A program made the translations under genes and the position numbers. The notes under the pieces are model-generated. The model was not told the DNA's origin. It did no database searches and saw only the letters and a list, made by a program, of their open reading frames with translations. From positions 1 to 30,244 of the IMG/VR virus record IMGVR_UViG_3300031510_000740: 30,244 nucleotides of DNA. The stretch is one strand, 5' to 3'. Below are positions 1 to 7,290 of this stretch, in pieces (the first letter of the stretch is position 1; every line of letters starts with the position of its first letter). This DNA comes from a virus.

Positions 1-183
1 TATGCTGTATGGATCACACATAGCTGAGCCAATATATTTAAATGCCTTTTGTACTGTGCTAGGGTTAACATGATTAAGGTATTGAGTTACGCTAGTATTA
101 GTTGATTCTGCATACAGTTCTACTTCTATATGAGTGCCGTATACCAGTTCCCCATTATTCAGCTTTGCCAGTTCAGTGGTCAT
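1..183 (-). CDS. Unknown protein, 3' part outside window
   Basis: An open reading frame starts at ATG (183, complement) and stays open for 61 codons to the window edge, so only the N-terminus is seen. It begins MTTELAKLNNGELVYGT and contains no motif I recognise. It lies downstream of and on the same strand as the small genes at 278-1906, so it may be the continuation of that unit. No clear Shine-Dalgarno is visible just before the ATG, which lowers confidence in this exact start. Confidence 0.5.
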   Translation of the reverse strand, partial: MTTELAKLNNGELVYGTHIEVELYAESTNTSVTQYLNHVNPSTVQKAFKYIGSAMCDPYSI

Positions 184-277
184 ATTATATGCAGTTAACC
201 ATAATGAGCCATATTATTGAATATATAATAAATGCTTTCATACTGTTAATTATGTTTAATTAAATAGATTAATTAAA

Positions 278-466
278 TTAATTGGGAGGATTATTATGCC
301 CAATTAATGTTTTATTCTGTTTTTGTTTACGCCACTCTAAGAAATGCTTGGCAACTTCAGCCGTTGTGTGGGTAACGGTGCTAACGGGCACTCTGATATT
401 CTTTTTATTAAGTAAGCCTGCAACTTGACGAGCTTTACGTTTGTTATTGTTTATGTTGGTGTGCAT
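278..466 (-). CDS. Small basic protein, unknown function
   Basis: A 62-residue, Lys/Arg/Asn-rich protein. The N-terminal third is very basic (NNNKRKARQVAGLLNKK), which would suit nucleic-acid binding, but this is inference. The C-terminus ends in IGHNNPPN; short IGHN-type tails occur in many phage and alphaproteobacterial small proteins of unknown role. The start is supported by an AAGGATAACC Shine-Dalgarno just before the ATG. The AT-rich gap 184-277 follows it. Confidence 0.6.
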   Translation of the reverse strand: MHTNINNNKRKARQVAGLLNKKNIRVPVSTVTHTTAEVAKHFLEWRKQKQNKTLIGHNNPPN

Positions 467-550
467 TTGGTTATCCTTTGCTAACTATACTGATTAAAAC
501 TACTAAGAAACATATTTGTGCTACTATGCTACAATTGTATAGGCTACGCA

Positions 551-757
551 TTAATATTGTTTGGGAGCATCTGCTTTAAAGTCTAATCCACTCATGCCGG
601 CTCTATACTCTTGTAATTTGCTATCCCATTGCATACTTAACTGCATTCCATTTAAGGCTACGGTCATATACTCTTTGGGAGCAAAGTTAACAACTTCTCC
701 ATCCACAACTCTGCCATTGTCTTCACAGGTAACTGGTACTGATTCATAATAATTCAT
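551..757 (-). CDS. Small protein, unknown function
   Basis: A 68-residue soluble protein, moderately acidic, with no recognised domain. The ATG overlaps the stop of the upstream cupin gene (TAATG), and an AAAGGAGTC Shine-Dalgarno lies inside the end of that gene, so the two are probably translationally coupled. It is the last tightly coupled member of the unit that begins with DNA ligase. The length and strong ribosome-binding site support a real gene; function cannot be inferred. Confidence 0.65.
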   Translation of the reverse strand: MNYYESVPVTCEDNGRVVDGEVVNFAPKEYMTVALNGMQLSMQWDSKLQEYRAGMSGLDFKADAPKQY

Positions 758-1089
758 TAGTGACTCCTTTCGCCATTAAAAACACAAACAAAATTAAGTC
801 CCAAGTGTCCTGTGTTATAGACCTTATGAAACTCTCCATCTTCAACTAAAATAATATCGCCTGCTGTAATGGGAAATACTCTGTGGTCAACTTCCATCGT
901 GCCTTTGCCTTCTGTGAAGTAATATACCTCTTCCTGTCCTACATGCCTATGCCCTGTTGTGTTCTTGCCAGCTCTAAGTAGAGTACTGCTCAACACCAAT
1001 TTGTTTAATAGTCTATTGTCTTTGAGTGTGTACACTTCTGTGTCTTTGATAAGCTCTCCGCCTATATCGTTTATAGTAACCTTTTGCAT
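757..1089 (-). CDS. Cupin-domain protein
   Basis: A 110-residue single-domain cupin, the small conserved beta-barrel fold. Motif 1 is seen at about residues 41-63: G, then HRH followed by a Glu and a distal Gly (GHRHVGQEEVYYFTEGKG). Motif 2 is GDIILVEDGEFHKVYNTG at about 77-94. The two His of HRH, a Glu and the His of motif 2 are the usual metal ligands, so a metal-binding barrel is likely. Small cupins include sugar isomerases, dioxygenases and ligand sensors, and the sequence does not say which. It is coupled through TAATG overlaps to its neighbours on both sides. Confidence 0.8.
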   Translation of the reverse strand: MQKVTINDIGGELIKDTEVYTLKDNRLLNKLVLSSTLLRAGKNTTGHRHVGQEEVYYFTEGKGTMEVDHRVFPITAGDIILVEDGEFHKVYNTGHLGLNFVCVFNGERSH

Positions 1090-1538
1090 TATACTAATAC
1101 CTCCACTAAGTTCATTAACACGGCGGTGCCACTAATAGCACTACCAATCATAATAGCTTTGTCGTTCCAACAATGCCCAACGTACACCCAACTACAAGCC
1201 GCCAGTGCGTAACAAACCTGTCCAGCAGTACCAAACCCAGCACTCATGATAAACACGCCAACTACACCTAGTATAGTAGCGATCCATTTAACATAACTGT
1301 CTACAGTTCCTGTGGGAGTTGAAGGTTTTAGGTCTTCAACTTCAAGTTGTAGCTCTTCCATAGAGGCAGAACTCTCTGCTAACTCTTGCTTGAGTCGTCT
1401 GCGTTCAGCATTAAGTTCCATAGCAAGTCTACCTGCTTTGGTCATTGTGCTACCAGCAAACTGATCTTCTACACGTTCATTCAACTTGCTTGGTGCTATC
1501 TCTACCTGCTCAACTTCTTTGGTGCCGTCTTTCTTCAT
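1089..1538 (-). CDS. Coiled-coil plus membrane protein, unknown function
   Basis: A 149-residue protein in two parts. Residues about 1-75 are charged and helical, rich in Glu/Leu/Arg (LNAERRRLKQELAESS), and likely form a coiled coil. Residues about 80-149 contain two or three hydrophobic segments, including one around WIATILGVVGVFIMSAGFG. The layout suggests an inner-membrane protein with a cytoplasmic coiled-coil stalk. It follows a second membrane protein (1538-1906) with a TAATG overlap, so the two may act together. A holin-like or membrane-anchoring role is possible but unproven. Confidence 0.65.
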   Translation of the reverse strand: MKKDGTKEVEQVEIAPSKLNERVEDQFAGSTMTKAGRLAMELNAERRRLKQELAESSASMEELQLEVEDLKPSTPTGTVDSYVKWIATILGVVGVFIMSAGFGTAGQVCYALAACSWVYVGHCWNDKAIMIGSAISGTAVLMNLVEVLV

Positions 1539-1906
1539 TACACTAGCTCTTTCAATACGCTAACTATTAGACTTCCGTACTTGCCGAAAAATCCCTGTTC
1601 TTCACTGAGTGCAATGCCATAGTTGTCTGCAATTAGCATAGCAGTCTCAGTGTCTAGAAATAAGTTACCAGTAAGTGTAAACCCTGCTACTGCGAGTAAT
1701 AATACCATATGGTCATTAGCTCTGTAACTGTGTATAATGTACACGAAGGTTCCTACAAATAATGCTAGGTAACTGTATATTTCAATGTGTGCATTGTTCT
1801 TTATACCTAGGGCTAATGTAAGTCCTACGAATATAAAACAGGTTGCAGTAATCTTTAATGCCAATTGTAAGGCATTACTCATTGCTATCTTGTTCTTCTT
1901 AGTCAT
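1538..1906 (-). CDS. Multi-pass membrane protein, unknown function
   Basis: A 122-residue protein with about three hydrophobic segments: around residues 13-35, around 43-60 and around 67-83. The C-terminal third is more polar and has a final amphipathic stretch. No catalytic motif is visible. The start overlaps the stop of a 39-residue gene upstream (ATGA) and its stop overlaps the start of the next membrane gene, so it is an internal member of the ligase-to-cupin unit. I do not recognise the family. Confidence 0.65.
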   Translation of the reverse strand: MTKKNKIAMSNALQLALKITATCFIFVGLTLALGIKNNAHIEIYSYLALFVGTFVYIIHSYRANDHMVLLLAVAGFTLTGNLFLDTETAMLIADNYGIALSEEQGFFGKYGSLIVSVLKELV

Positions 1907-2022
1907 GATCCAAATCCTAACTGACCTTTAATCCAGTCACTTAATTTTTGTCTCTCTTCTGCATCCTTGTCCTCAGCCTTGCTTATTTGCATAGTAACGG
2001 CTTCGTATAAAAACAATTCCAT
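1903..2022 (-). CDS. 39-residue protein, unknown function
   Basis: A short gene that begins MELFLYEAVTMQISKAEDKD and ends with GFGS. It fills exactly the space between DNA ligase and the membrane protein downstream. Its ATG overlaps the ligase stop by one base (TAATG) and its TGA overlaps the next start (ATGA). This precise double coupling is the main reason to call it real. It is charged and probably helical; no function can be assigned. Confidence 0.6.
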   Translation of the reverse strand: MELFLYEAVTMQISKAEDKDAEERQKLSDWIKGQLGFGS

Positions 2023-3341
2023 TATAGCTTTTCGCCAACTGCGAATCCTCTGAATGTTTTAAAACGTGGGAACCTTAGGCTCCATACGTCACCAGCGTCT
2101 TGACTTTGTGTTGCCGCATCAGCTCTAATCTCTACTAGCTGTCCAACGACTGCGTCTTGTACTGCCCAAATGTCCTTCCTCATATCATCTGTAAGTCCAC
2201 TACCAACATTGAGTTGGAAGAACTTGCCATCGTCTGTTCCTTCGACTATCAACGCACCTGTCATGCCTGCGTTTTTGCCTGTTCCTTCTTCGAGTCCAGT
2301 AACTTTAAGAGTAACTTCAATGAACGGCTTAATCTTTAACCATGCATGGCTTCTGCTACATTTGTAGCCCATGTCCGCCGGCTTAATCATTAATCCTTCA
2401 TAGCCTTGTTCTAGTGCTACTTTGTTTGCAGTCTTAAACTCTTCCTTACCTAAGTCAGTGTCTAAGTCAAATAGCATTGCTTCTACTAACTGGATTGTGC
2501 TGTTAAACGATCCACTTAGCTCTACTAGACGCTCACGTCTATCCCTTGCACTCATGTCAGTACCTTTAGCTTCAAATTCTTCTAAGGTTAACATGTCAAA
2601 TACTGCTAGGTAACTGTCTTGTGTCTGAGCATTACTTTTACGATGAACTTGTCTCATAAGTGCTTGGAAGTCTTCTGACATCACTTCACCATCAAATACT
2701 AGTCCTTCAAACTCAGGCTTACTTAATGCTTCGTTAACATGAGGGAAGTTTTCAAGTAACTTACCGCTACGTGAATACAATGTAGCATCTCCATTAATTA
2801 CGATAGCAATAACTCTTACGCCATCATACTTAAATTCGATAAAACATTCGCCTGCAATCTTCTTAGGATGTTTAGCACCATCATGTGCTAACATACATCC
2901 AAACATTGGAACCGTATCTTTCTTTACTTTATTAATAAGTTTAGCACCAGTACCACAACGAAGGTCTTTGATTAGTATTCTACGGTACCAATCGTTCCAT
3001 TGCTCATTAGTAGCCATTTCCATGTCTTGGATAATAGCATCACGAGCCGCATGTCCAGTAAGGACTCTGTGCTTCAATTGACTTGCTAACTCTTCAAACT
3101 CTTTCATTGGAAGCCCTTCACCATCAGCACCTTCTCTAATAGGAACTTGCTTAACGCCAAATGTAACTAACGGATCAAGTGCCCACTGGACACCCATAAT
3201 AAAATCATTGTCAGAATAGTTTGACATCGTTCCTTGCTGATCTTCTGAGCAATTATATGTTAGAGCTTCTTCTAAGATAACCTGCTTCGCTAGTGAGCTG
3301 TTATCAGCTTCTAGTCTTTGTATGTAATTCCATGGGTTCAT
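2022..3341 (-). CDS. ATP-dependent DNA ligase (T4 gp30-like)
   Basis: A 439-residue ATP-dependent DNA ligase that seals nicks in duplex DNA during replication and repair. The adenylation motif is KYDGVR at 171-176, with K171 as the nucleotidyl-transfer lysine. Further nucleotidyltransferase motifs follow: FDGEVM at about 215-220, EGLMIKP in the middle of the C-terminal half, and WLKIKPF. Residues 1-160 form an alpha-helical N-terminal DNA-binding region, and the C-terminal OB-fold region ends in LRFPRFKTFRGF. T4 gp30 is 487 residues, so this is slightly short but complete. It has its own consensus sigma70 promoter about 35-60 bases upstream and an AGGAG ribosome-binding site, and it heads the unit that runs down to 551. 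Confidence 0.95.
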   Translation of the reverse strand: MNPWNYIQRLEADNSSLAKQVILEEALTYNCSEDQQGTMSNYSDNDFIMGVQWALDPLVTFGVKQVPIREGADGEGLPMKEFEELASQLKHRVLTGHAARDAIIQDMEMATNEQWNDWYRRILIKDLRCGTGAKLINKVKKDTVPMFGCMLAHDGAKHPKKIAGECFIEFKYDGVRVIAIVINGDATLYSRSGKLLENFPHVNEALSKPEFEGLVFDGEVMSEDFQALMRQVHRKSNAQTQDSYLAVFDMLTLEEFEAKGTDMSARDRRERLVELSGSFNSTIQLVEAMLFDLDTDLGKEEFKTANKVALEQGYEGLMIKPADMGYKCSRSHAWLKIKPFIEVTLKVTGLEEGTGKNAGMTGALIVEGTDDGKFFQLNVGSGLTDDMRKDIWAVQDAVVGQLVEIRADAATQSQDAGDVWSLRFPRFKTFRGFAVGEKL

Positions 3342-3373
3342 AAAAACTCCTACGTTTTATTTAATATACATGT

Positions 3374-3402
3374 ATTATACCGGATTTCCTGGCAGAAGTC
3401 AA
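3374..3402 (-). promoter_or_regulatory. Sigma70-type early promoter for ligase unit
   Basis: On the minus strand there is TTGACT (3397-3402), a 17-base spacer and TATAAT (3374-3379). The -10 sits about 33 bases before the ligase ATG. The region just downstream of the -10, ATACATGTATATTAA, is nearly the same as at the 4874-4902 promoter. It matches the E. coli sigma70 consensus almost exactly and has no T4 late element, so early expression by host RNA polymerase is the likely reading. Confidence 0.85.
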
Positions 3403-3416
3403 CCTTTTTCTTCCAT

Positions 3417-3444
3417 AAAAAAAGCAACGATAACGTTGCTTTTT
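3417..3444 (-). terminator. Rho-independent terminator, possibly bidirectional
   Basis: The inverted repeat GCAACG-ATAA-CGTTGC (3424-3439) is flanked by A-runs on one side and T-runs on the other, so a T tract follows the hairpin on either strand. On the minus strand it lies between the stop of the 3461-4015 gene and the ligase promoter. It therefore isolates the secreted-protein gene from the ligase unit. Confidence 0.85.
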
Positions 3445-3460
3445 AGTTTATATGTTGCTC

Positions 3461-4015
3461 TTACCAAACGCTAACATTCACTCTAATAGTCTCGCCAATG
3501 AATGGTGCCGCCTGTCTATTAATGTTATATTCGTTGTAGCCGTCTGTTACTGTTACCACGTAATGTGATAGTACGTTTTGTTGTTGTCTAACATACACAA
3601 CTCTAGTAACCATCTCACAATGTACGCCGTTCTTGTTATTATGGTTAGAACGTCTCTTCTTGTCTGAGATATCGTTACCAATCTTGTTACCAAGTAGTCC
3701 ACCAAGTATTTTAGCGGCATCGTTACCACCAAGCTCATCGATAATAGCAACTCCAGTCGCTGTACCAATTAGACCACCAGTAGAACCAAATCCACCGTTA
3801 ACTCCGTATTCAAGCAGTCCTCTGCTGTTAGGACGTCTACCATTGTTAGCATATCTGTCCTGGTTATAACATTGTTGCTCATTGACTTCAGTTGGGACAC
3901 TTACATTAGTTTTAGTATAAAACTCCTGCACATCGATCACTTCCATCTCTGCTGATTGACCAGCAAATGCAACGGTACTAACTAGTAGTAATGGGATTAA
4001 AATTAAATTCTTCAT
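3461..4015 (-). CDS. Secreted glycine-zipper protein, unknown function
   Basis: A 184-residue protein with a clear signal peptide: MKNL, then a hydrophobic core, then AFAG, giving a likely cleavage site near residues 18-19. The mature part has a Gly-rich segment at about 70-115 (GVNGGFGSTGGLIGTATG, then GGLLGNKIGNDI) resembling the glycine-zipper 2TM domain of 17-kDa-antigen/SlyB-type outer membrane proteins. A charged KKRRSNHNNKN stretch and a beta-rich C-terminal domain with VVYVRQQQ and YVVTVTDGY follow, as in those proteins. There is no lipobox Cys. It is flanked by its own sigma70 promoter and a terminator, so it is probably an early single-gene unit acting in the host envelope. Superinfection exclusion is one guess. 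Confidence 0.75.
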   Translation of the reverse strand: MKNLILIPLLLVSTVAFAGQSAEMEVIDVQEFYTKTNVSVPTEVNEQQCYNQDRYANNGRRPNSRGLLEYGVNGGFGSTGGLIGTATGVAIIDELGGNDAAKILGGLLGNKIGNDISDKKRRSNHNNKNGVHCEMVTRVVYVRQQQNVLSHYVVTVTDGYNEYNINRQAAPFIGETIRVNVSVW

Positions 4016-4052
4016 ATAATGCTCCTACGCTTTATCTTTTGTTTATATAACT

Positions 4053-4081
4053 ATTATACCACTTTTCGTGGTCAAAGTCAA
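4053..4081 (-). promoter_or_regulatory. Sigma70-type early promoter for secreted glycine-zipper gene
   Basis: On the minus strand there is TTGACT (4076-4081), a 17-base spacer and TATAAT (4053-4058), about 40 bases before the ATG at 4015. The block covering the -35 and upstream half of the spacer (AAAGGTTGACTTTGACCACG) is identical to the one at 4897-4902. The spacer holds CCAC-GAAAA-GTGG, a small inverted repeat that could be an operator. The -35 starts only six bases after the stop of the upstream gene. Confidence 0.85.
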
Positions 4082-4086
4082 CCTTT

Positions 4087-4440
4087 TTATGAGGTATAAG
4101 TCTGTGTTATCCACTTCTGAACAGCATCGACAGACAAGTAGTGGTCGCCACCTACATGCCATTTGTACTTGGGTGTCTCTTTTGCCACCCTAGGACTATC
4201 TTCTTTCCAATCATAAATTGTTGCACGGAATGTTTCAAATTCCTCTTCACCATCCTCTTGGATAGTAAACTCTAGTTCCCATGAAGTGAAAACCTTATCT
4301 TCGACAGCATCTGCTGTTTGCTGATAGTGTGGCTCACCGAACGCTTGAACTAGTGTTGAATAATCTTCTTGTATGTAACCTTTAAGAGAAGTCCCTGAAG
4401 GATCTCTCTCGTTAACATCAATAATTTTGTAATCTGACAT
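4087..4440 (-). CDS. Conserved phage protein, unknown function
   Basis: The frame is open to 4515, but the ATG at 4440 is the better start: it has a TTGGAGTG Shine-Dalgarno and lies one base after the stop of the upstream gene. This gives 117 residues. The protein contains the sequence FGEPHYQQTADAVEDKVFTSWELEF and later RATIYDWKED and WHVGGDHYLSVD, a pattern that I recall from marine T4-like phages without an assigned function. It is acidic and soluble. It is the second gene of a two-gene early unit with 4442-4843. Confidence 0.7.
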   Translation of the reverse strand: MSDYKIIDVNERDPSGTSLKGYIQEDYSTLVQAFGEPHYQQTADAVEDKVFTSWELEFTIQEDGEEEFETFRATIYDWKEDSPRVAKETPKYKWHVGGDHYLSVDAVQKWITQTYTS

Positions 4441-4441
4441 C

Positions 4442-4843
4442 TTAAGCACTCCAATAAGTTTCTGAACTAGCTGACAAATAGTAAGGAGTGTTAATTGACT
4501 CCTTAAAAGTCTCACCAGTCATTATGTTACGCTTCTCAACCATAGGCTCAATTAGCATATACTCTTGACTGTCCATAACTCTGTAGTTAGCCTTATCAGC
4601 ATAATGAGTTCTACCAAGGTCTTTATCAGTAGCTTCTCTAAATATGTTGTACATTGGAGCCATATACTCAGCTTCACCATTAGCAACTACTTCAGCAACT
4701 TGTTCAATTGCTTTGGTATAATGCTTAATAGTTCTAGTAATACCAGCTTTAGCCGCCGCCGCTGTAGAATACATGTTGTTTGACTGACGTCTGCTAGGCT
4801 CAGTTGCTATTGAGTTGTTTTTCTTATTTACTATTACGAACAT
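4442..4843 (-). CDS. Small phage protein, unknown function
   Basis: A 133-residue protein starting MFVIVNKKNN, with an Ala-rich helix at about residues 27-33 and a Met/Tyr-rich middle. No motif is recognised. It is the first gene behind the strong promoter at 4874-4902, so it is probably made very early. A T4-late-like TATAAATA on the same strand at 4978-4985 could give a second, late transcript. The following gene starts one base after its stop. Confidence 0.65.
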   Translation of the reverse strand: MFVIVNKKNNSIATEPSRRQSNNMYSTAAAAKAGITRTIKHYTKAIEQVAEVVANGEAEYMAPMYNIFREATDKDLGRTHYADKANYRVMDSQEYMLIEPMVEKRNIMTGETFKESINTPYYLSASSETYWSA

Positions 4844-4873
4844 ATTGTTTCCTTTTTTGCTTAATATACATAT

Positions 4874-4902
4874 ATTATACCGGTTTTCGTGGTCAAAGTC
4901 AA
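4874..4902 (-). promoter_or_regulatory. Sigma70-type early promoter for 4442-4843 unit
   Basis: On the minus strand there is TTGACT (4897-4902), a 17-base spacer and TATAAT (4874-4879). It shares the -35/spacer block with the 4053-4081 promoter and the -10/downstream block (CGGTATAATA(C/T)ATGTATATTAA) with the ligase promoter. It therefore looks like a member of one repeated promoter family. Confidence 0.85.
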
Positions 4903-4977
4903 CCTTTTTTTACCGTAAAAACTGGTAAAAGTGCATCTAATTGCCCTTAAGGGCCTGTATTAGTAATACTATACTGT

Positions 4978-4985
4978 TATTTATA
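4978..4985 (-). promoter_or_regulatory. Possible T4-type late promoter, minus strand
   Basis: TATAAATA reads on the minus strand at 4978-4985, an exact match to the T4 late -10 consensus. It is 135 bases upstream of the gene at 4442-4843 and only about 10 bases from the plus-strand late element at 4996-5005, so the two would fire divergently. An eight-base match in AT-rich DNA can occur by chance. Confidence 0.35.
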
Positions 4986-4995
4986 CACGAAAATA

Positions 4996-5005
4996 CGATA
5001 AATAC
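4996..5005 (+). promoter_or_regulatory. Late-type promoter for acidic repeat protein
   Basis: CGATAAATAC lies about 65 bases upstream of the ATG at 5069. It matches the relaxed late -10 (NATAAATA) of marine T4-like phages. The same GATAAATAC core is found upstream of the other plus-strand unit at 29084-29092, and no sigma70-type -35/-10 pair is visible here. Confidence 0.6.
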
Positions 5006-5068
5006 AGTGACATAACACAGAAACACACTGAAATTTGCAAATTAACCCTCACATATACAGGAGATAAC

Positions 5069-5716
5069 ATGATAGACCCAAGAGCAGATATAGCCAATTT
5101 AATATACTCACTCAGAAAACAACTAGTCGAACTAGAACAAATGATGATTGATATTCCACACGTAGAGCCAGTTGAAACATATGACTTTACATTCAATGCA
5201 CCAACAACAGGTGATTACATGGATCCAGCAACACCAACTCACGCAAAACCAGAAGGTTTTGGAGATGGCGCATATTGGGACCTAGTAACACAAACATGGA
5301 TGGAGCCAGTTCCAGTCGAATGGGACGAGAACGACTACATTTATAACTGTGATACCAACACTAACTACGAAGGTGGTGAGTGGGTTGAGACAGAGCACGA
5401 TGATTGGTCAAATGACTACTTAACTACAGCCGCAATAGCATACGAGTATGAACAGCATGACGAAGCAGAAATGCACGTTGCTGAAGTACCAGCTATGGAC
5501 GTAGGTGAGCAGTTCCAAGAAGCTAACACTATGCCAGCACATGATGAAGTTCATTATGAAGCACCAGCACCAGTAGAAGCACCAATGCCTACAGACATGC
5601 CAGTAGAAGCACCAATGCCTACAGACATGCCAGAGCACGTTGAGCCAAATGTAGAGACTATGCCTACAGATATGCCAGCACCAGCTATGGATGAGAACGG
5701 AAACCCAATCGTATAA
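5069..5716 (+). CDS. Acidic Pro/Ala/Met-repeat protein, probably late
   Basis: A 215-residue, strongly acidic protein. Residues 1-30 are a helical segment (LIYSLRKQLVELEQMM). The middle is Asp/Trp/Tyr-rich and likely extended. The C-terminal 60 residues are low complexity with the unit VEAPMPTDMP twice in exact tandem and a third degenerate copy. The DNA repeat is a perfect 30-base duplication at 5571-5630. The start has an AGGAGATAAC ribosome-binding site. A late-type promoter, its own strand and a strong terminator make it an isolated late unit, so a virion or assembly role is plausible but not shown. Confidence 0.75.
   Translation: MIDPRADIANLIYSLRKQLVELEQMMIDIPHVEPVETYDFTFNAPTTGDYMDPATPTHAKPEGFGDGAYWDLVTQTWMEPVPVEWDENDYIYNCDTNTNYEGGEWVETEHDDWSNDYLTTAAIAYEYEQHDEAEMHVAEVPAMDVGEQFQEANTMPAHDEVHYEAPAPVEAPMPTDMPVEAPMPTDMPEHVEPNVETMPTDMPAPAMDENGNPIV
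5571..5630 (+). repeat. Perfect 30-base tandem duplication inside CDS
   Basis: Bases 5571-5600 and 5601-5630 are identical, in frame, and encode the repeated VEAPMPTDMP peptide. A third degenerate copy starts near 5655. Identity at synonymous positions points to a recent duplication. Confidence 0.9.
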
Positions 5717-5733
5717 TTTATATGGTTATGAAG

Positions 5734-5756
5734 AGCACACTTCGGTGTGCTTTTTT
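5734..5756 (+). terminator. Strong UUCG-loop rho-independent terminator
   Basis: AGCACAC-TTCG-GTGTGCT forms a perfect 7-bp stem with the extra-stable UUCG loop, followed by a run of T (5751-5756). It lies 18 bases after the stop of the acidic repeat protein and just before the end of the convergent SGNH gene. Confidence 0.95.
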
Positions 5757-6906
5757 ATGGCTGTTCATTGTACAATTTGCGTTCATTGTGCAATGTGCTT
5801 AAATAATAATTTGCTATTGCTTCTAGTGTTGCTGGACCAAAATGTCCTGTGCCTTCTTGTATAGAGTCTCTAGCATAGTCCTCTTGTAATGTGTATGGAT
5901 TTAACGGATACGGACCTGTACTCCAACCCTCCACCGGCACTATGTATGCCAATGCAAACTTATGTAATAGATGATCTTGGAATGTTTCTCTAACTTTAAT
6001 ATTGTGTGCTTTACATAGGTTAACAATAGCACTACGAATAATAAAAAAGTCAGTATATTCTGCGTCTGTGTGCATAGATTGTAATAACAATGACTTAGTT
6101 AGCGGTGCATCGCTCGTACTACCCGATGACTTTATTTCAACATCATTACCAACTCCCTGGAACTTGGTGGTTATTTTATGATGTATATCATCCACATGCT
6201 TTCGTTGTTCCACTGGCACATTTAGCCTTCTCTCTAGCATAGTGTTAATTGATTTGCTGTATGCTGTAGCCCTTTGCTCAGGATCATTTCTCATCGGCTT
6301 ACCAACCCCGTCGGTTACACCATCGAGATAGTATGTTAAGGAACCACTACCACTTGCTTTCGAACCAGGACCAACGGCAGGCATTATATCTGTTTCTTCA
6401 ACCACAGGTGAGATAACGTTTCTACTCACAACACTCCTCTCCTTGAATGACCACATGATACATACTACATCTGGAATATAGCCAGCGGATATCATTTGCT
6501 GGAATATGAAATACATGTCCTGATTAGACCCTCCGCCACTTGACATGTTCCAGTTAACCATGTCCAGTTTGTTTGCTACTATGCTGGGCCAAGTCTCAGC
6601 ATCACGTACACCTATACCATATGTATAACTATCGCCTAGACTCATTAGTACAGGCTTATCGTTTACCTTGTTAAATTGATCTGCTCTGAAGTTTTGTCTG
6701 TTTACTGTATAAAACAGCTCATCGAATGTATGACTCCAACTATCATGTGCCAATGCTCGAGTGTCACTAGGTTGCCATTGGAATTTTTTAAATCCTTTGA
6801 TATCAGACTTTTCTATTCTACCATTTAAGGATTCATGTGGCTGTGATAATCTGGGTAAGGTGGATGATTGACTCCAGGGTTGTATTGTGCTGTAATCTCT
6901 TGACAT
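5755..6906 (-). CDS. SGNH/GDSL-type hydrolase
   Basis: A 383-residue protein with an SGNH-hydrolase core. Block I is SLGDSYTYG (GDS at 91-93, Ser93 the likely nucleophile). Downstream come the Gly/Asn block SSGGGSNQD at 122-130, a strand VVCIMWSFKERS, and a C-terminal GTGHFGPATLEAIANYYL in which the His is the likely catalytic base. These enzymes remove acyl or acetyl groups from sugars and lipids. The first 80 residues have no match I know. It ends the probable late unit with 2OG oxygenase upstream, so a tail-associated or virion esterase acting on host surface sugars is a reasonable guess. Confidence 0.8.
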   Translation of the reverse strand: MSRDYSTIQPWSQSSTLPRLSQPHESLNGRIEKSDIKGFKKFQWQPSDTRALAHDSWSHTFDELFYTVNRQNFRADQFNKVNDKPVLMSLGDSYTYGIGVRDAETWPSIVANKLDMVNWNMSSGGGSNQDMYFIFQQMISAGYIPDVVCIMWSFKERSVVSRNVISPVVEETDIMPAVGPGSKASGSGSLTYYLDGVTDGVGKPMRNDPEQRATAYSKSINTMLERRLNVPVEQRKHVDDIHHKITTKFQGVGNDVEIKSSGSTSDAPLTKSLLLQSMHTDAEYTDFFIIRSAIVNLCKAHNIKVRETFQDHLLHKFALAYIVPVEGWSTGPYPLNPYTLQEDYARDSIQEGTGHFGPATLEAIANYYLSTLHNERKLYNEQP

Positions 6907-6921
6907 AGCTATATTTAGCCC

Positions 6922-7290
6922 TTATTTTATGCTTTTTGTGAATTTCTCGATATCGTTTCCATACATCTTCATCCACATAGCATCGTCGCCACTAAACATT
7001 ACTAACTGTTTCTTATCAATGTAGTAGGGCCACATCATATGTTTGTGCAATGTTATTAACAAGTTCTTGTGTACTCCTTCCTCTCCTATAAGAAAAGGAT
7101 AGTAAGCATACTGGCTCTTGAGCAAACCAAAACCCAGCTTAGTCATCCTAAGTCCAGAGATCTTGTTGTCTGTTAGTTGTATGTTTCTAAATAACATGTA
7201 CAACACTTCCTTAACTGGATACTTAGTTAATGTATCGTATTCTTGTTGGAGTTTGAATGCTATTTGGTATTGTAGGCTATCTTGATTCAT
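6922..7290 (-). CDS. Conserved phage protein, unknown function
   Basis: A 122-residue protein with many aromatic and Met residues (KSQYAYYPFLIGEEGVHK, HKHMMWPYYIDKKQL). No signal peptide or catalytic motif is apparent. It overlaps the upstream 2OG oxygenase gene by four bases, so the two are co-translated. I believe similar proteins exist in other marine T4-like phages but cannot name a function. Position within the late unit suggests a structural or assembly-linked role. Confidence 0.6.
   Translation of the reverse strand: MNQDSLQYQIAFKLQQEYDTLTKYPVKEVLYMLFRNIQLTDNKISGLRMTKLGFGLLKSQYAYYPFLIGEEGVHKNLLITLHKHMMWPYYIDKKQLVMFSGDDAMWMKMYGNDIEKFTKSIK

Noticed and set aside
184-277. A tiny hydrophobic frame on the minus strand (18 codons, MKAFIIYSIIWL...) in the AT-rich gap
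   Set aside because: No Shine-Dalgarno, very short, and hydrophobic frames arise easily in AT-rich DNA. The gap has no other clear signal.
4087-4515. Longer form of the 117-residue protein with 25 extra N-terminal residues
   Set aside because: It would overlap the upstream gene by 74 bases, and the internal ATG at 4440 has a good ribosome-binding site and correct spacing.
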